Source: Bacillota bacterium
GTDB taxonomy: Bacteria; Bacillota_A; Clostridia; DSM-8532
Reading direction: 5' to 3'
DNA length: 24,326 bases
Assembly (NCBI GenBank): GCA_023424865.1
Contig: JAFADM010000036.1
Span: forward strand, 1-24,326
Positions 8,685 through 16,388 of this stretch are shown here, piece after piece. Numbering within the stretch: position 1 is the first letter of the stretch; every line of letters begins with the position of its first letter. The translations under genes and the position numbers were made by a program. A model generated the notes under the pieces. The model was not told where the DNA came from. It saw nothing but the letters and a program-made list of their open reading frames with translations, and ran no database searches.

Positions 8685-9566
8685 ATGGTCAGTAAGCATA
8701 CACCTGGGACAATTATTGCAGACTTGCTCATTGGGCTGGTAGTGGGTTTGATGACATTAAGCTGCCTATTGCCGCTTTTGAATATGCTGGCGGTTTCCTT
8801 CAGCAGCAGCGAGGCCGCAACAGCCAATCTTGTGGGACTCTGGCCCAGAGATTTTACGGTTGCTTCGTACAATAAGCTGTTAAAGGATACTCAATTTGGC
8901 CGCTCCTTCGGCATTTCGGCTTTGAGAGCTTTTGCAGGCACAGCTCTAAGTGTGATTTTAGTACTTCTTATGGCTTACCCGCTGTCTAAAAGCAAAAGGG
9001 AGTTTCGATCTCAGCCTGTTTATATGAATCTGGTCATTTTTTCAATGCTGTTCAATGGCGGACTTATCCCGACCTATATTGTCGTTTTTAAGCTGGGACT
9101 GGTTAATACCTTTTGGTCTCTGATACTCCCCGGCGCGGTATCCTCATGGAATGTCATTTTAATGATGAATGCCTTCCGTGCCGCTCCAAAATCTCTTGAA
9201 GAATCAGCGCTCATAGATGGTGCGACACAATGGTCTATTCTGTTTAAAATTTATCTTCCCGTATGCCTGCCCACTTTTGCGATGATTGCTCTTTTCTCTG
9301 TGGTTGGGCATTGGAATGACTACTTCAGCGGCCTTATCTATATTACTCAGGTAAAAAACTACCCCCTGCAAACCTATATTCAACAGCTTAATGTGGATGT
9401 GACAAGAATTAGCGATCCACAAAAAATGATCGAATTTATGAAAATTTCCACACGCACGCTTAACAGCGCGAAAATTGTGGTCGCAACCGTACCGCTTTTA
9501 GTAATCTATCCGTTTTTGCAGCGGTATTTTGTCACCGGGATCGTGGTCGGTTCTGTAAAAGAATAG
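8685..9566 (+). CDS. CUT1 sugar ABC transporter permease (LplC-group second permease)
   Basis: Second inner-membrane permease, 293 residues, with hydrophobic stretches from about 15-37, 80-100, 113-135, 143-162, 195-215 and a final one near 263-283. The EAA docking loop is at about 171-193, LEESALIDGATQWSILFKIYLP. The start ATG 8685 lies 15 bases after the first permease stop with GGAG upstream, so the pair is co-translated. The C-terminal end, QRYFVTGIVVGSVKE, is the usual ending for LplC/MalG-type permeases. It forms the heterodimeric channel with the 7758 gene and receives sugar from the 5962 lipoprotein. Confidence 0.92.
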   Translation: MVSKHTPGTIIADLLIGLVVGLMTLSCLLPLLNMLAVSFSSSEAATANLVGLWPRDFTVASYNKLLKDTQFGRSFGISALRAFAGTALSVILVLLMAYPLSKSKREFRSQPVYMNLVIFSMLFNGGLIPTYIVVFKLGLVNTFWSLILPGAVSSWNVILMMNAFRAAPKSLEESALIDGATQWSILFKIYLPVCLPTFAMIALFSVVGHWNDYFSGLIYITQVKNYPLQTYIQQLNVDVTRISDPQKMIEFMKISTRTLNSAKIVVATVPLLVIYPFLQRYFVTGIVVGSVKE

Positions 9567-9569
9567 AAA

Positions 9570-9581
9570 TGAACGGTTAAG
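9570..9581 (+). repeat. left arm of a 12-bp inverted repeat flanking the secreted amylase gene
   Basis: TGAACGGTTAAG here is the exact reverse complement of CTTAACCGTTCA at 11911-11922, so the two copies bracket the amylase gene. Each contains CGGTTAA, one half of the LacI operator palindrome. It may be a degenerate operator or a chance match. Confidence 0.35.
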
Positions 9582-9675
9582 GATGATTACCAGCCAATAC
9601 ATGGAGGTGATGCGCCAGATTATTTTGACCTGTAGACAAAAGGAATCAGTAATGAGTGTTAAGGAGGTTGGAAAA

Positions 9676-11877
9676 ATGAAAAATACATCATTAAAAAGGG
9701 TATTTGCAGGGCTGTTTGCGTTTGCGATGCTGTTATCCGTAATCTTTACCGTTCCCCTGCAGGCCCAGCAGACCTCGGAAAATCTGGGGCCGATTACTTC
9801 AAAGGATGTCATCTATCAAATCATTACCGACAGGTTTTATGATGGCGATACGTCAAACAATATACCAAGCGGATTTGATCAATCCCTTTTTGACGGTTCC
9901 GGCGAAGACATTCGCCTGTACCAGGGGGGAGACTGGCAGGGGATAATCGACAAAATTCCATACCTTAAAGCCATGGGTATAACGGCGGTTTGGATCTCCG
10001 CTCCCTACGAGAACAGGGATACGGCCACCTCGGACGGGTGGACCAGCTATCACGGCTACCATGCCAGCAATTATTTCGCAACCAATAAGCATTTTGGTAC
10101 TATGGCGGATTTTCAGGAGCTGCAGCAGGCCTTGAATGATGCCGGTATCAAGCTGGCCATTGATTTTGTCACTAATCATACCAGTGACAGCAGAATTGAC
10201 GGCAAGCTTTATGAGCCGGACAAGGACAGCTCCGGCAGCTATGCTTTTGATTCCCAGGGAGAGCCGGTGGACTATAACGGCGATGGTATCATCAGAAATT
10301 TGGTGGCTGATCCCAATAATGATCTTAACGGATGGTTCCATCATCTTGGGGACCGTGGTACAGACGGTTCCGTTTTTGGATATCGCTTCAAGGAACTTGC
10401 CTATCTGGCTGATTTTTCACAGGAAAATGCATCCGTTGCAAGCTATTTGGAAAATGCGCTTAAATTCTGGACAGAAAAAGGTATTAATGGTATCCGGCAT
10501 GATGCCACGCTTCATCTGAATCCCGCATTTGTTAAAAATGCCAGGGATGCCGTTGATTCTGCAACCTCGGGGCCGGTGACACATTTCGGCGAATTTTTTA
10601 TCGGAAAACCCGATCCCAAATATGCCGAATACACCAGCTTCCCTGAACGCACCGGTGTCAACAATCTGGATTTTGAGTTTTATAATACGGTAAACCGGGT
10701 ATTTGGCAGCTTCTCATTGGATATGACCGAATTTGCCAATATGCTCGTTTATACGGATAATGACTATGTCTACGAGAATCAAACCGTTACGTTTATTGAT
10801 AACCATGATGTCACCCGCTTCCGTTATATTCAGCCCAATGATAAGCCGTTTCATGCTGCCATAGCTGCTTTAATGACATCCAGGGGCGTACCCAACATTT
10901 ATTACGGCACGGAGCAATACCTGAGTGCCTCGGACAGCGGCGCAGGACGATTATTCATGCAGGTTGAATCCGATTTTGCTTCTACAACGGCTACAACCCT
11001 TATTAAAAGCCTTTCCGACCTGCGCGGGGATAATGACGCCCTGGCCTATGGTACGACGGAGATACTCTATTCTTCGACCGACGCAGTCGTTTATAAGAGG
11101 CAATTTTTTGATAAGCAGGTTATCGTTGCAATTAACCGGCAGCCGGATCAATCCCGTACCGTTCCGGACCTTGCGACAACGCTTCCCTCCGGGACCTATG
11201 CCGATGTGCTAAGCGGATTGCTGTACGGAAAAAGCGCGAATGTTTCTAACGGAAAAATTCAAAGCTTTACATTAAATGGCGGAGAAGTTTCCGTATGGTC
11301 CTACAATCCCCAGATGGACGCTTCCTCACCTTGCATAGGCGATGTTATATCCACCATGGGACGCGCGGGCAATACCGTGTACATTTATGGCCAGGGCCTG
11401 GGAGGAGCGGCGGAAGTTAAATTTGGCACTGTTAATGGGACCGTTGTTTCATCTTCCGATACCATGATTGAAGCCCTCGTTCCTGCAGGCGCACAACCGG
11501 GAGAAAACAAGATCACCGTCGTAAAAGGCGGCAAGGTGAGCAATGCATTTACGTATACGGTGCTTTCAGGCGATCCTAACCAGGTAATATTCCATGTAAA
11601 TGCGTCAACCAATTATGGCGAAAACATTTATATAGTCGGCTCGATACCCGAGCTGGGATCCTGGGATCCGAAAAAAAGCACCGAGGCAATGATTAATCCG
11701 GAATATCCTCATTGGTTCCTGCATGTAAGTGTTCCGGCGGGTACCACCTTTGAATTTAAGTTTATCAAGAAGGATGCTCAGGGGAATGTCACCTGGGAGG
11801 GAGGAAGCAACAGGGTCTTTACCTCCTCGCCGGATTCTTCGGGAACTCTGGACACACCCATGTATTACTGGCAGTAA
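9676..11877 (+). CDS. secreted GH13 amylase, CGTase-like A/B/C/D/E architecture with CBM20
   Basis: Secreted starch-active enzyme of 733 residues. A Sec signal peptide covers about 1-30, ending near LQAQQ. The catalytic barrel follows: DFVTNH (163-168), nucleophile Asp276 in GIRHDATLH, acid/base Glu306 in FGEFF and Asp378 in FIDNHD. Later domains are a C domain, an IPT/TIG-type D domain at about 555-630 and a C-terminal CBM20 at about 635-733 with starch-binding tryptophans at 663 and 707. This order is that of cyclodextrin glucanotransferases and maltogenic amylases (GH13_2 group). Region II reads RHDATLH where the family usually has RxDAVKH, so the lysine is replaced, and the aromatic residue usual at the CGTase centre is not obvious. 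Transferase versus hydrolase activity is therefore open. ATG 9676 is chosen for AAGGAGG upstream and the signal peptide; an upstream in-frame extension from 9583 is rejected. Confidence 0.9.
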   Translation: MKNTSLKRVFAGLFAFAMLLSVIFTVPLQAQQTSENLGPITSKDVIYQIITDRFYDGDTSNNIPSGFDQSLFDGSGEDIRLYQGGDWQGIIDKIPYLKAMGITAVWISAPYENRDTATSDGWTSYHGYHASNYFATNKHFGTMADFQELQQALNDAGIKLAIDFVTNHTSDSRIDGKLYEPDKDSSGSYAFDSQGEPVDYNGDGIIRNLVADPNNDLNGWFHHLGDRGTDGSVFGYRFKELAYLADFSQENASVASYLENALKFWTEKGINGIRHDATLHLNPAFVKNARDAVDSATSGPVTHFGEFFIGKPDPKYAEYTSFPERTGVNNLDFEFYNTVNRVFGSFSLDMTEFANMLVYTDNDYVYENQTVTFIDNHDVTRFRYIQPNDKPFHAAIAALMTSRGVPNIYYGTEQYLSASDSGAGRLFMQVESDFASTTATTLIKSLSDLRGDNDALAYGTTEILYSSTDAVVYKRQFFDKQVIVAINRQPDQSRTVPDLATTLPSGTYADVLSGLLYGKSANVSNGKIQSFTLNGGEVSVWSYNPQMDASSPCIGDVISTMGRAGNTVYIYGQGLGGAAEVKFGTVNGTVVSSSDTMIEALVPAGAQPGENKITVVKGGKVSNAFTYTVLSGDPNQVIFHVNASTNYGENIYIVGSIPELGSWDPKKSTEAMINPEYPHWFLHVSVPAGTTFEFKFIKKDAQGNVTWEGGSNRVFTSSPDSSGTLDTPMYYWQ

Positions 11878-11910
11878 AGTCATTGTTAATAAATATACTT
11901 CAGTTCAAAT

Positions 11911-11922
11911 CTTAACCGTTCA
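11911..11922 (-). repeat. right arm of the 12-bp inverted repeat flanking the amylase gene
   Basis: CTTAACCGTTCA on the + strand is the exact reverse complement of the arm at 9570-9581. It lies between the amylase stop codon and the terminator. Confidence 0.35.
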
Positions 11923-11942
11923 TTGGACTTTTAATTGTAAAA

Positions 11943-11975
11943 GGGCCGTGGGCTTACAAGCCCATGGCCCTTTTT
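11943..11975 (+). terminator. strong bidirectional rho-independent terminator
   Basis: A 12-bp stem (11943-11954 with 11959-11970, one G-T pair) around a 4-base loop TACA is followed by TTTTT at 11971-11975. On the other strand the stem is followed by TTTT from 11942-11939. It can therefore stop the amylase transcript from the left and the nitrogenase-like operon from the right, and marks the boundary between the two regions. Confidence 0.9.
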
Positions 11976-12061
11976 GAAGGGCGCGCCCGTCCCATCTGTT
12001 AACGGGGTAGAGCCCTGGAATCTGCCCGCTGGACTGGAGGAACAGGGAGTTGATTATTCTT

Positions 12062-13378
12062 TTACAGATAGCTGCTTAAAAGCAATGATCCAATATCCTC
12101 CAAAAGGGTAAGCGCGCCATCGTAGCCTGCATAGGAGCGGTTAAGCACCATGCGCTCCAGTAAGGGAGCCGAAAGGGGAAGAAAATGAGCGTTAACCTGC
12201 TGGCTGAAGGTTTTTTCCCAGCCGCTGCCCAGAATTAAGGGCTTTCCCCGAAAGCCCTGCTCCCGGATAAGCTGCTGGGCTGTGCCGCTGCTTTGAACAA
12301 ATTCCACCTTAACCTCAAGGGAGCTTTCCACCTTTTCAAATTCCGCTTTCACCGGCGGCCTGAAAGCCTCCGGCGTATCGTCGGTCACAAACTGGGTTTC
12401 CGGGATAAGGCCCATATCGTTTACAAGAAACCTTGTAAGCCCCAGGGAGTAGAAGCTGTCGGCAATGGTGTAGAACCGGGAGGGAAGCAGCCGGGTTTTG
12501 ATAAGATCATCGGAAGCCCGCTCAATAAAGTAATAGTAATCCCTTTCATGGCGGGCAATCACCTCCTCGACAGCCTTGCCGGGGATTTGGGCGTACTCGC
12601 CCACCCTTCTTAGAAACCGGCTCGTTTCCGTGGGCCCCACGGGAAAAACAGGATAATGGAGATAGGGGGTTCCAAATTTTTCCTTTAGACCAATTACATT
12701 TTTCAATCCGGCCCAGGGTGAAACAAGGAGGTTGAAGGCGGCCTCCGGTACGCGGTTAAGCTGCCCGATGCCCCCTTCCGGCCCGAACACCAGGTTGGGA
12801 ATGAGCCCGATTTCCCGGAGGAGGGAGGCTATGGCCCTTAAGTCGCCCGCCCAAAATGAATTGAAATAGGGAATAGGCGCCCAGAGGTTTACCAGCCGGG
12901 GATTTATGTTCCCCTGTTTTGTGAGGTATTGGTCAATGATGGCGTCCACTACCAGCTCATGGCCCAGGATATTGCTCCCCTTGAACCCTGCCGTTTCGGC
13001 CACAATAACCGGTTTGCCGCTATGGGAAAACCGGGAAACCACCTCCCGGACGTCGTCCCCCACAATTTCGGCGGAGCAACCCGTCAGTACCACAAAAAGA
13101 TCGCCGTCATAAATTTTAAGAGCGTTTTCAATGGTTTCCGAAAGGCGCCGATCTCCTCCGAAAATCACCTCCTGCTGGCCGATGTTTGTGCAGGGGAGAC
13201 TATGGGGGGAGATATAGCCGGAACCCTGGCAGCCGTTTAAATTGCCCAGTCCGGCATCCAGCTTTGCACCACAGCCGGGCCCGGCGTGGAGGATGGGAAC
13301 AGCCCTTTCAATGGCCAGAACCGTTTCAAAGGCTCCCAGAGCGCACACATAGCGCGGCTTTTCAATATAGCTTACCAT
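12062..13378 (-). CDS. nitrogenase component 1-like protein, NifK-like (second K-type paralog)
   Basis: Last gene of the four-gene operon, 438 residues, a nitrogenase component 1-family subunit of unknown substrate. By eye it aligns with NifK: cysteines 12 (YVCALG), 36 (AGPGCG) and 101 (TGCSAEIVGDD) match the three P-cluster ligands of NifK (Cys70, 95, 153 in Azotobacter). It lacks the long N-terminal extension of true NifK. The C-terminal LNRSYAGYDGALTLLED closely resembles the other K-like protein (LNRGYACYEGALSLVED). I chose ATG 13378 because AGGAGGT lies just upstream; a longer reading from 13471 overlaps the preceding gene by about 90 bases and is rejected. The gap from the D-like gene upstream is 4 bases. 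It probably pairs with that D-like protein (13383-14843). Its action would need a NifH-like electron donor, which is not in the window. Confidence 0.85.
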   Translation of the reverse strand: MVSYIEKPRYVCALGAFETVLAIERAVPILHAGPGCGAKLDAGLGNLNGCQGSGYISPHSLPCTNIGQQEVIFGGDRRLSETIENALKIYDGDLFVVLTGCSAEIVGDDVREVVSRFSHSGKPVIVAETAGFKGSNILGHELVVDAIIDQYLTKQGNINPRLVNLWAPIPYFNSFWAGDLRAIASLLREIGLIPNLVFGPEGGIGQLNRVPEAAFNLLVSPWAGLKNVIGLKEKFGTPYLHYPVFPVGPTETSRFLRRVGEYAQIPGKAVEEVIARHERDYYYFIERASDDLIKTRLLPSRFYTIADSFYSLGLTRFLVNDMGLIPETQFVTDDTPEAFRPPVKAEFEKVESSLEVKVEFVQSSGTAQQLIREQGFRGKPLILGSGWEKTFSQQVNAHFLPLSAPLLERMVLNRSYAGYDGALTLLEDIGSLLLSSYL

Positions 13379-13382
13379 GGCT

Positions 13383-14843
13383 TTACACCTCCTTTGCCAG
13401 ATTAAAGGCATTTTGGGAAAGCCACCACCGGCTGTAGGGAAGCCGGGTATGGGATGAAAACTTTCTTTCAAAATTACGGTTGGCCAGAATATCTGTTATG
13501 GCATGGCCGAAGCTGATTAACCCGTCATAGCCAAAGGCGGTATATTCGTCCAGGATGGCAAAGGCGGGAATCCCCAGTTTCATGGTAATGCTTGCATTGC
13601 TGGGATGGCGATAGAAATAAATATCCGGCTTCAGCTTACTGAGAAGGTTGGCCACCTCCACATACTGGTGATCACAGACATTGACAGGCAGACCCGGCGA
13701 GTGCTCTTGAAGATAAGCAAGGGATTCGGGCACGCTGTTATGATCGTACCGGGGATCAAAGTGCCAGGCAGCGGTGTGAAGCACCTCCATACCCAGTTCC
13801 TGGAGCACTCTTGTGAAATTGAGGGCAAAGCTGGGCCCCATGCCCACCACCGCCCGGGTTCCTTCAAGCTGGGCCCTTATTGCAGCCAGCTTTTTCAGGG
13901 CCTCGGGCCGGGACTCCTCAATATAGGCCTCAACCTCCCCTTCCTTGTGGAGCACCCGGCCAAATTCCCGCAGCCAGGCCTCAAAGCCTGCAATTCCATG
14001 GGGCTGCATGGCTTTGACATAGGGGACATTGTAAAGCTGCTCAAGGCCGTTGCCCATATAAGTGCCCAGGGTTCCGCAAATGCTTACGGTAGCGGCGGAT
14101 TCGGACAGGCGGGAAAGCTGCTCCACCGTGCAATAGCCGGTAATGAACAGGGGCTCCACGCCAAACCGGCGGAAAAAATCCGTAAGGGACTTTTTGGAGC
14201 TGGCACGGAAGTTTACCACATTCACCACATTGGTCTTTCTTTGGGGAGGCTTCGTAATTCCGGTCAAGATGGCATGGAAGGCGGCGTCAAAGCCGGAGGC
14301 CCATATCTTGGACTTAAACCCCTCACAGGAGACGTATATGACGGGAATTTGAAGCTCCTCTGCAAGCTCGTCGGTGACGCTTTCAATGTCCTCCCCGATG
14401 ATGGCGGAGGTGCAGGAGGACGTGACAAAAATCGCTTTGGGCTGTCTTTGTTCATAGGCGGAGCGAATGGTATCCCTGAGCTTTTCGGGAGCGCCGAAAA
14501 TGGTGTCCTGCTCCGTCATATTGGTGCTGTAAATAGCCACATCCGTGTGTGGAATTCCCTGAAAATACTCGCCCCATTTCCGGGCATTATTGGCTCCCAT
14601 GGCGTCGGAGGCACAACCCACAGGCGCATGGTTTACAATGGCGGCGTCCAAAATGGTGCTCAAATACCCCTGGGCGCAGCCTGCCATACAGGAGCTGTTT
14701 TCACTGAAGCATTTTCTCTGGCCCTTCAAGCCGCAGGAGGCGGCAGCACCTGAAAGCTCGCTGACGGTTCCCTGAAATCCGCTGATGGAACGAAGACGGT
14801 CTTCACGTATCTGGACCTCCGCACTGTTAAAATTAATTGACAC
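13383..14843 (-). CDS. nitrogenase component 1-like protein, NifD-like (second D-type paralog)
   Basis: Third gene of the operon, 486 residues. P-cluster-type cysteines are 56 (MAGCAQG), 77 (HAPVGC) and 144 (SSCTSAIIGED), matching NifD Cys62, 88 and 154. Cys256 in VSICGTLG falls where NifD has Cys275, the cofactor anchor. Where NifD has His442, the segment reads AILDEYTAFGYDG with no histidine. Three more cysteines (37, 45, 52) lie in the N-terminus. The start is GTG 14843, with AGGAGGT seven bases upstream; an ATG at 14850 is out of frame and stops after five codons. The ribosome binding site of the next gene is embedded in its last codons, indicating tight coupling. It is a paralog of the preceding D-like gene, sharing the C-terminal pattern LPY..xW.SQ.AF. 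It could be a catalytic subunit or a NifE-like scaffold. Confidence 0.86.
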   Translation of the reverse strand: MSINFNSAEVQIREDRLRSISGFQGTVSELSGAAASCGLKGQRKCFSENSSCMAGCAQGYLSTILDAAIVNHAPVGCASDAMGANNARKWGEYFQGIPHTDVAIYSTNMTEQDTIFGAPEKLRDTIRSAYEQRQPKAIFVTSSCTSAIIGEDIESVTDELAEELQIPVIYVSCEGFKSKIWASGFDAAFHAILTGITKPPQRKTNVVNVVNFRASSKKSLTDFFRRFGVEPLFITGYCTVEQLSRLSESAATVSICGTLGTYMGNGLEQLYNVPYVKAMQPHGIAGFEAWLREFGRVLHKEGEVEAYIEESRPEALKKLAAIRAQLEGTRAVVGMGPSFALNFTRVLQELGMEVLHTAAWHFDPRYDHNSVPESLAYLQEHSPGLPVNVCDHQYVEVANLLSKLKPDIYFYRHPSNASITMKLGIPAFAILDEYTAFGYDGLISFGHAITDILANRNFERKFSSHTRLPYSRWWLSQNAFNLAKEV

Positions 14844-14846
14844 CGG

Positions 14847-16373
14847 TCATACCTCCTTTTGGCGAATATATTTGAAAGCATCCTGGCTGTACCAGCTGTC
14901 CCTGTAGGGAAGCTTGACATGCTTATACAAATTTTGGTTGAAGGATGCATTTTTAAGAATGCGCGTAAGCCTCCTGGCAATCTCAAAGGCCCCCGAGTAG
15001 CCCATATAGTTGACGGAAACCATGAAAACGGGAAAGACAGGCACACCGTGACGGCCTGCCCAGCCGTTTAAGCCCACATGGCCCACATAGAGATCGGGCT
15101 TGAGCTTTTCCAGCAAATTGGCCTGCTCAAAGGGCTGGCCCGTGGCGGCGCTAAAGGTGGCGGCCTCCTCCTCCGGAAAATTCTCCAAAAGCAGATCCGC
15201 AAAGGGATCGTAATGATAGCCCTTCATCCCCACGATTTCCATTTCCAGATCATCCCGGAGGAAGTGGGCGGTAGCCAATACACGGATTTCGCCGCCCGCT
15301 ATGTATACCCGCTTGCCCTTCAGGGCCTGTTTATAGGGAGCAAGGGCCTTTTTAAGCTTCTGCTCCTCCTGGTTTATTATTTGCTCCGCCAGATCCTCCA
15401 AACCGAAAAAGGCCGCGATATCCGTCACCCAGCGCCGGGTATTGGAAAGGCCTATGGGAATGGTTCGAATAAGGTAGGGAAGGCCGTAGAGCTTTTCCAG
15501 ATGACCCAAAAAGTAATCGTCATGGGTTGCGCAGATGCTTACATTCAGCGCGGCTTCCCCAATATCCTCAAACTGGTCGGGGCGGGAATAGCAGGGATAC
15601 ATGCGCACCGTGAGCCCCAGCGCGTTTAACAGCCGTATAAGCTCCAGCTCGTCCTGGCGGCTCATGGAGGAAACATTAAAAACATTAACGGTACGGCTGA
15701 TGCGAAGCTTCTCCTTTAAATCCTCCAGCTCGTCGGGGATGAGGGGAAGAAGATCCTCCCGGCGTTTTTCAAGAAGGCCTCTTAAAATGCCGTGATAAAC
15801 CGAATCATAGGCAGAGGCCATGATTTTGGAGCGGATACCCTCACAGTGAATAAGAACCAGCTTGGCCCGAATTTCATCCTTCAGGGAAAGAAGGAGAGTG
15901 TCGATATCATCACCGATGATGGCCGGAACACAGGTGTTGGCAATGAGAATGGCCTCGGGCCGGAATTCCTTTTCCGCAAAGCGAATGGCCTGGGCCAGCT
16001 TCTCTTCCCCTCCCGAGATAACATCCGCCTCATCCAGGTTGGTGCTTATCCACACAAGCCCGAAGGCACCGGGATCCCGCTGCCGCTGCACAACCCGGGT
16101 GGTGCCCGCGCTTAAGATATTGGCGCTGCCGCAGCCCGGCGGGCCATGGACGATAATAACCGATCGAATGATGGTATTAATAATGGCGGAGCTTAAAAAA
16201 AGCTGACACCCCTGGGTTTGGGCAAAGCTTCTGTCGGCGTTTTTAAGACATCCGCAGCCTGCCTTCTGCTTAAGGGAGCAAAGGCTTCCGCCGAATGCGT
16301 TGCAGGCATTGAGCCTGTCTTCCCGCTTGGGCGGCTCCTTGGCATGAATGTAGTCGTATTCCAGATTGAACAT
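14847..16373 (-). CDS. nitrogenase component 1-like protein, NifD-like (first D-type paralog)
   Basis: Second gene of the operon, 508 residues, the longest of the four. P-cluster-type cysteines are 56 (QGCQLF), 81 (HGPPGCG) and 148 (NTCVPAIIGDD), spaced like NifD Cys62, 88 and 154. Cys281 in VSICATHDDYFLG matches the NifD Cys275 position. The segment that carries His442 in NifD reads VFMVSVNYMGYSG, without histidine. Four further cysteines at 24, 32, 40 and 42 form an N-terminal cluster not expected in NifD. ATG 16373 is preceded by GGAGG. It lies 15 bases after the first K-like gene and 3 bases before the next D-like gene. Pairing with the first K-like protein is inferred from position. It is a nitrogenase-family oxidoreductase, but the reaction is unknown. 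Confidence 0.87.
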   Translation of the reverse strand: MFNLEYDYIHAKEPPKREDRLNACNAFGGSLCSLKQKAGCGCLKNADRSFAQTQGCQLFLSSAIINTIIRSVIIVHGPPGCGSANILSAGTTRVVQRQRDPGAFGLVWISTNLDEADVISGGEEKLAQAIRFAEKEFRPEAILIANTCVPAIIGDDIDTLLLSLKDEIRAKLVLIHCEGIRSKIMASAYDSVYHGILRGLLEKRREDLLPLIPDELEDLKEKLRISRTVNVFNVSSMSRQDELELIRLLNALGLTVRMYPCYSRPDQFEDIGEAALNVSICATHDDYFLGHLEKLYGLPYLIRTIPIGLSNTRRWVTDIAAFFGLEDLAEQIINQEEQKLKKALAPYKQALKGKRVYIAGGEIRVLATAHFLRDDLEMEIVGMKGYHYDPFADLLLENFPEEEAATFSAATGQPFEQANLLEKLKPDLYVGHVGLNGWAGRHGVPVFPVFMVSVNYMGYSGAFEIARRLTRILKNASFNQNLYKHVKLPYRDSWYSQDAFKYIRQKEV

Positions 16374-16388
16374 GGCAGAAACCTCCTT

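Noticed and set aside
9583..9675. N-terminal extension of the secreted amylase
   Set aside because: It would bury the signal peptide; AAGGAGG and ATG 9676 give a normal Sec signal.
13379..13471. N-terminal extension of the last K-like gene
   Set aside because: It would overlap the preceding gene by about 90 bases; a better Shine-Dalgarno sits just before ATG 13378, and the first conserved cysteine then falls at residue 12 as in its paralog.
13605..14753. Long open frame of 382 codons on the + strand, opposite the second D-like gene
   Set aside because: It is antisense to a gene with clear family motifs, has low-complexity Gly/His-rich composition, no ribosome binding site and no recognisable domain; a shadow of codon bias.
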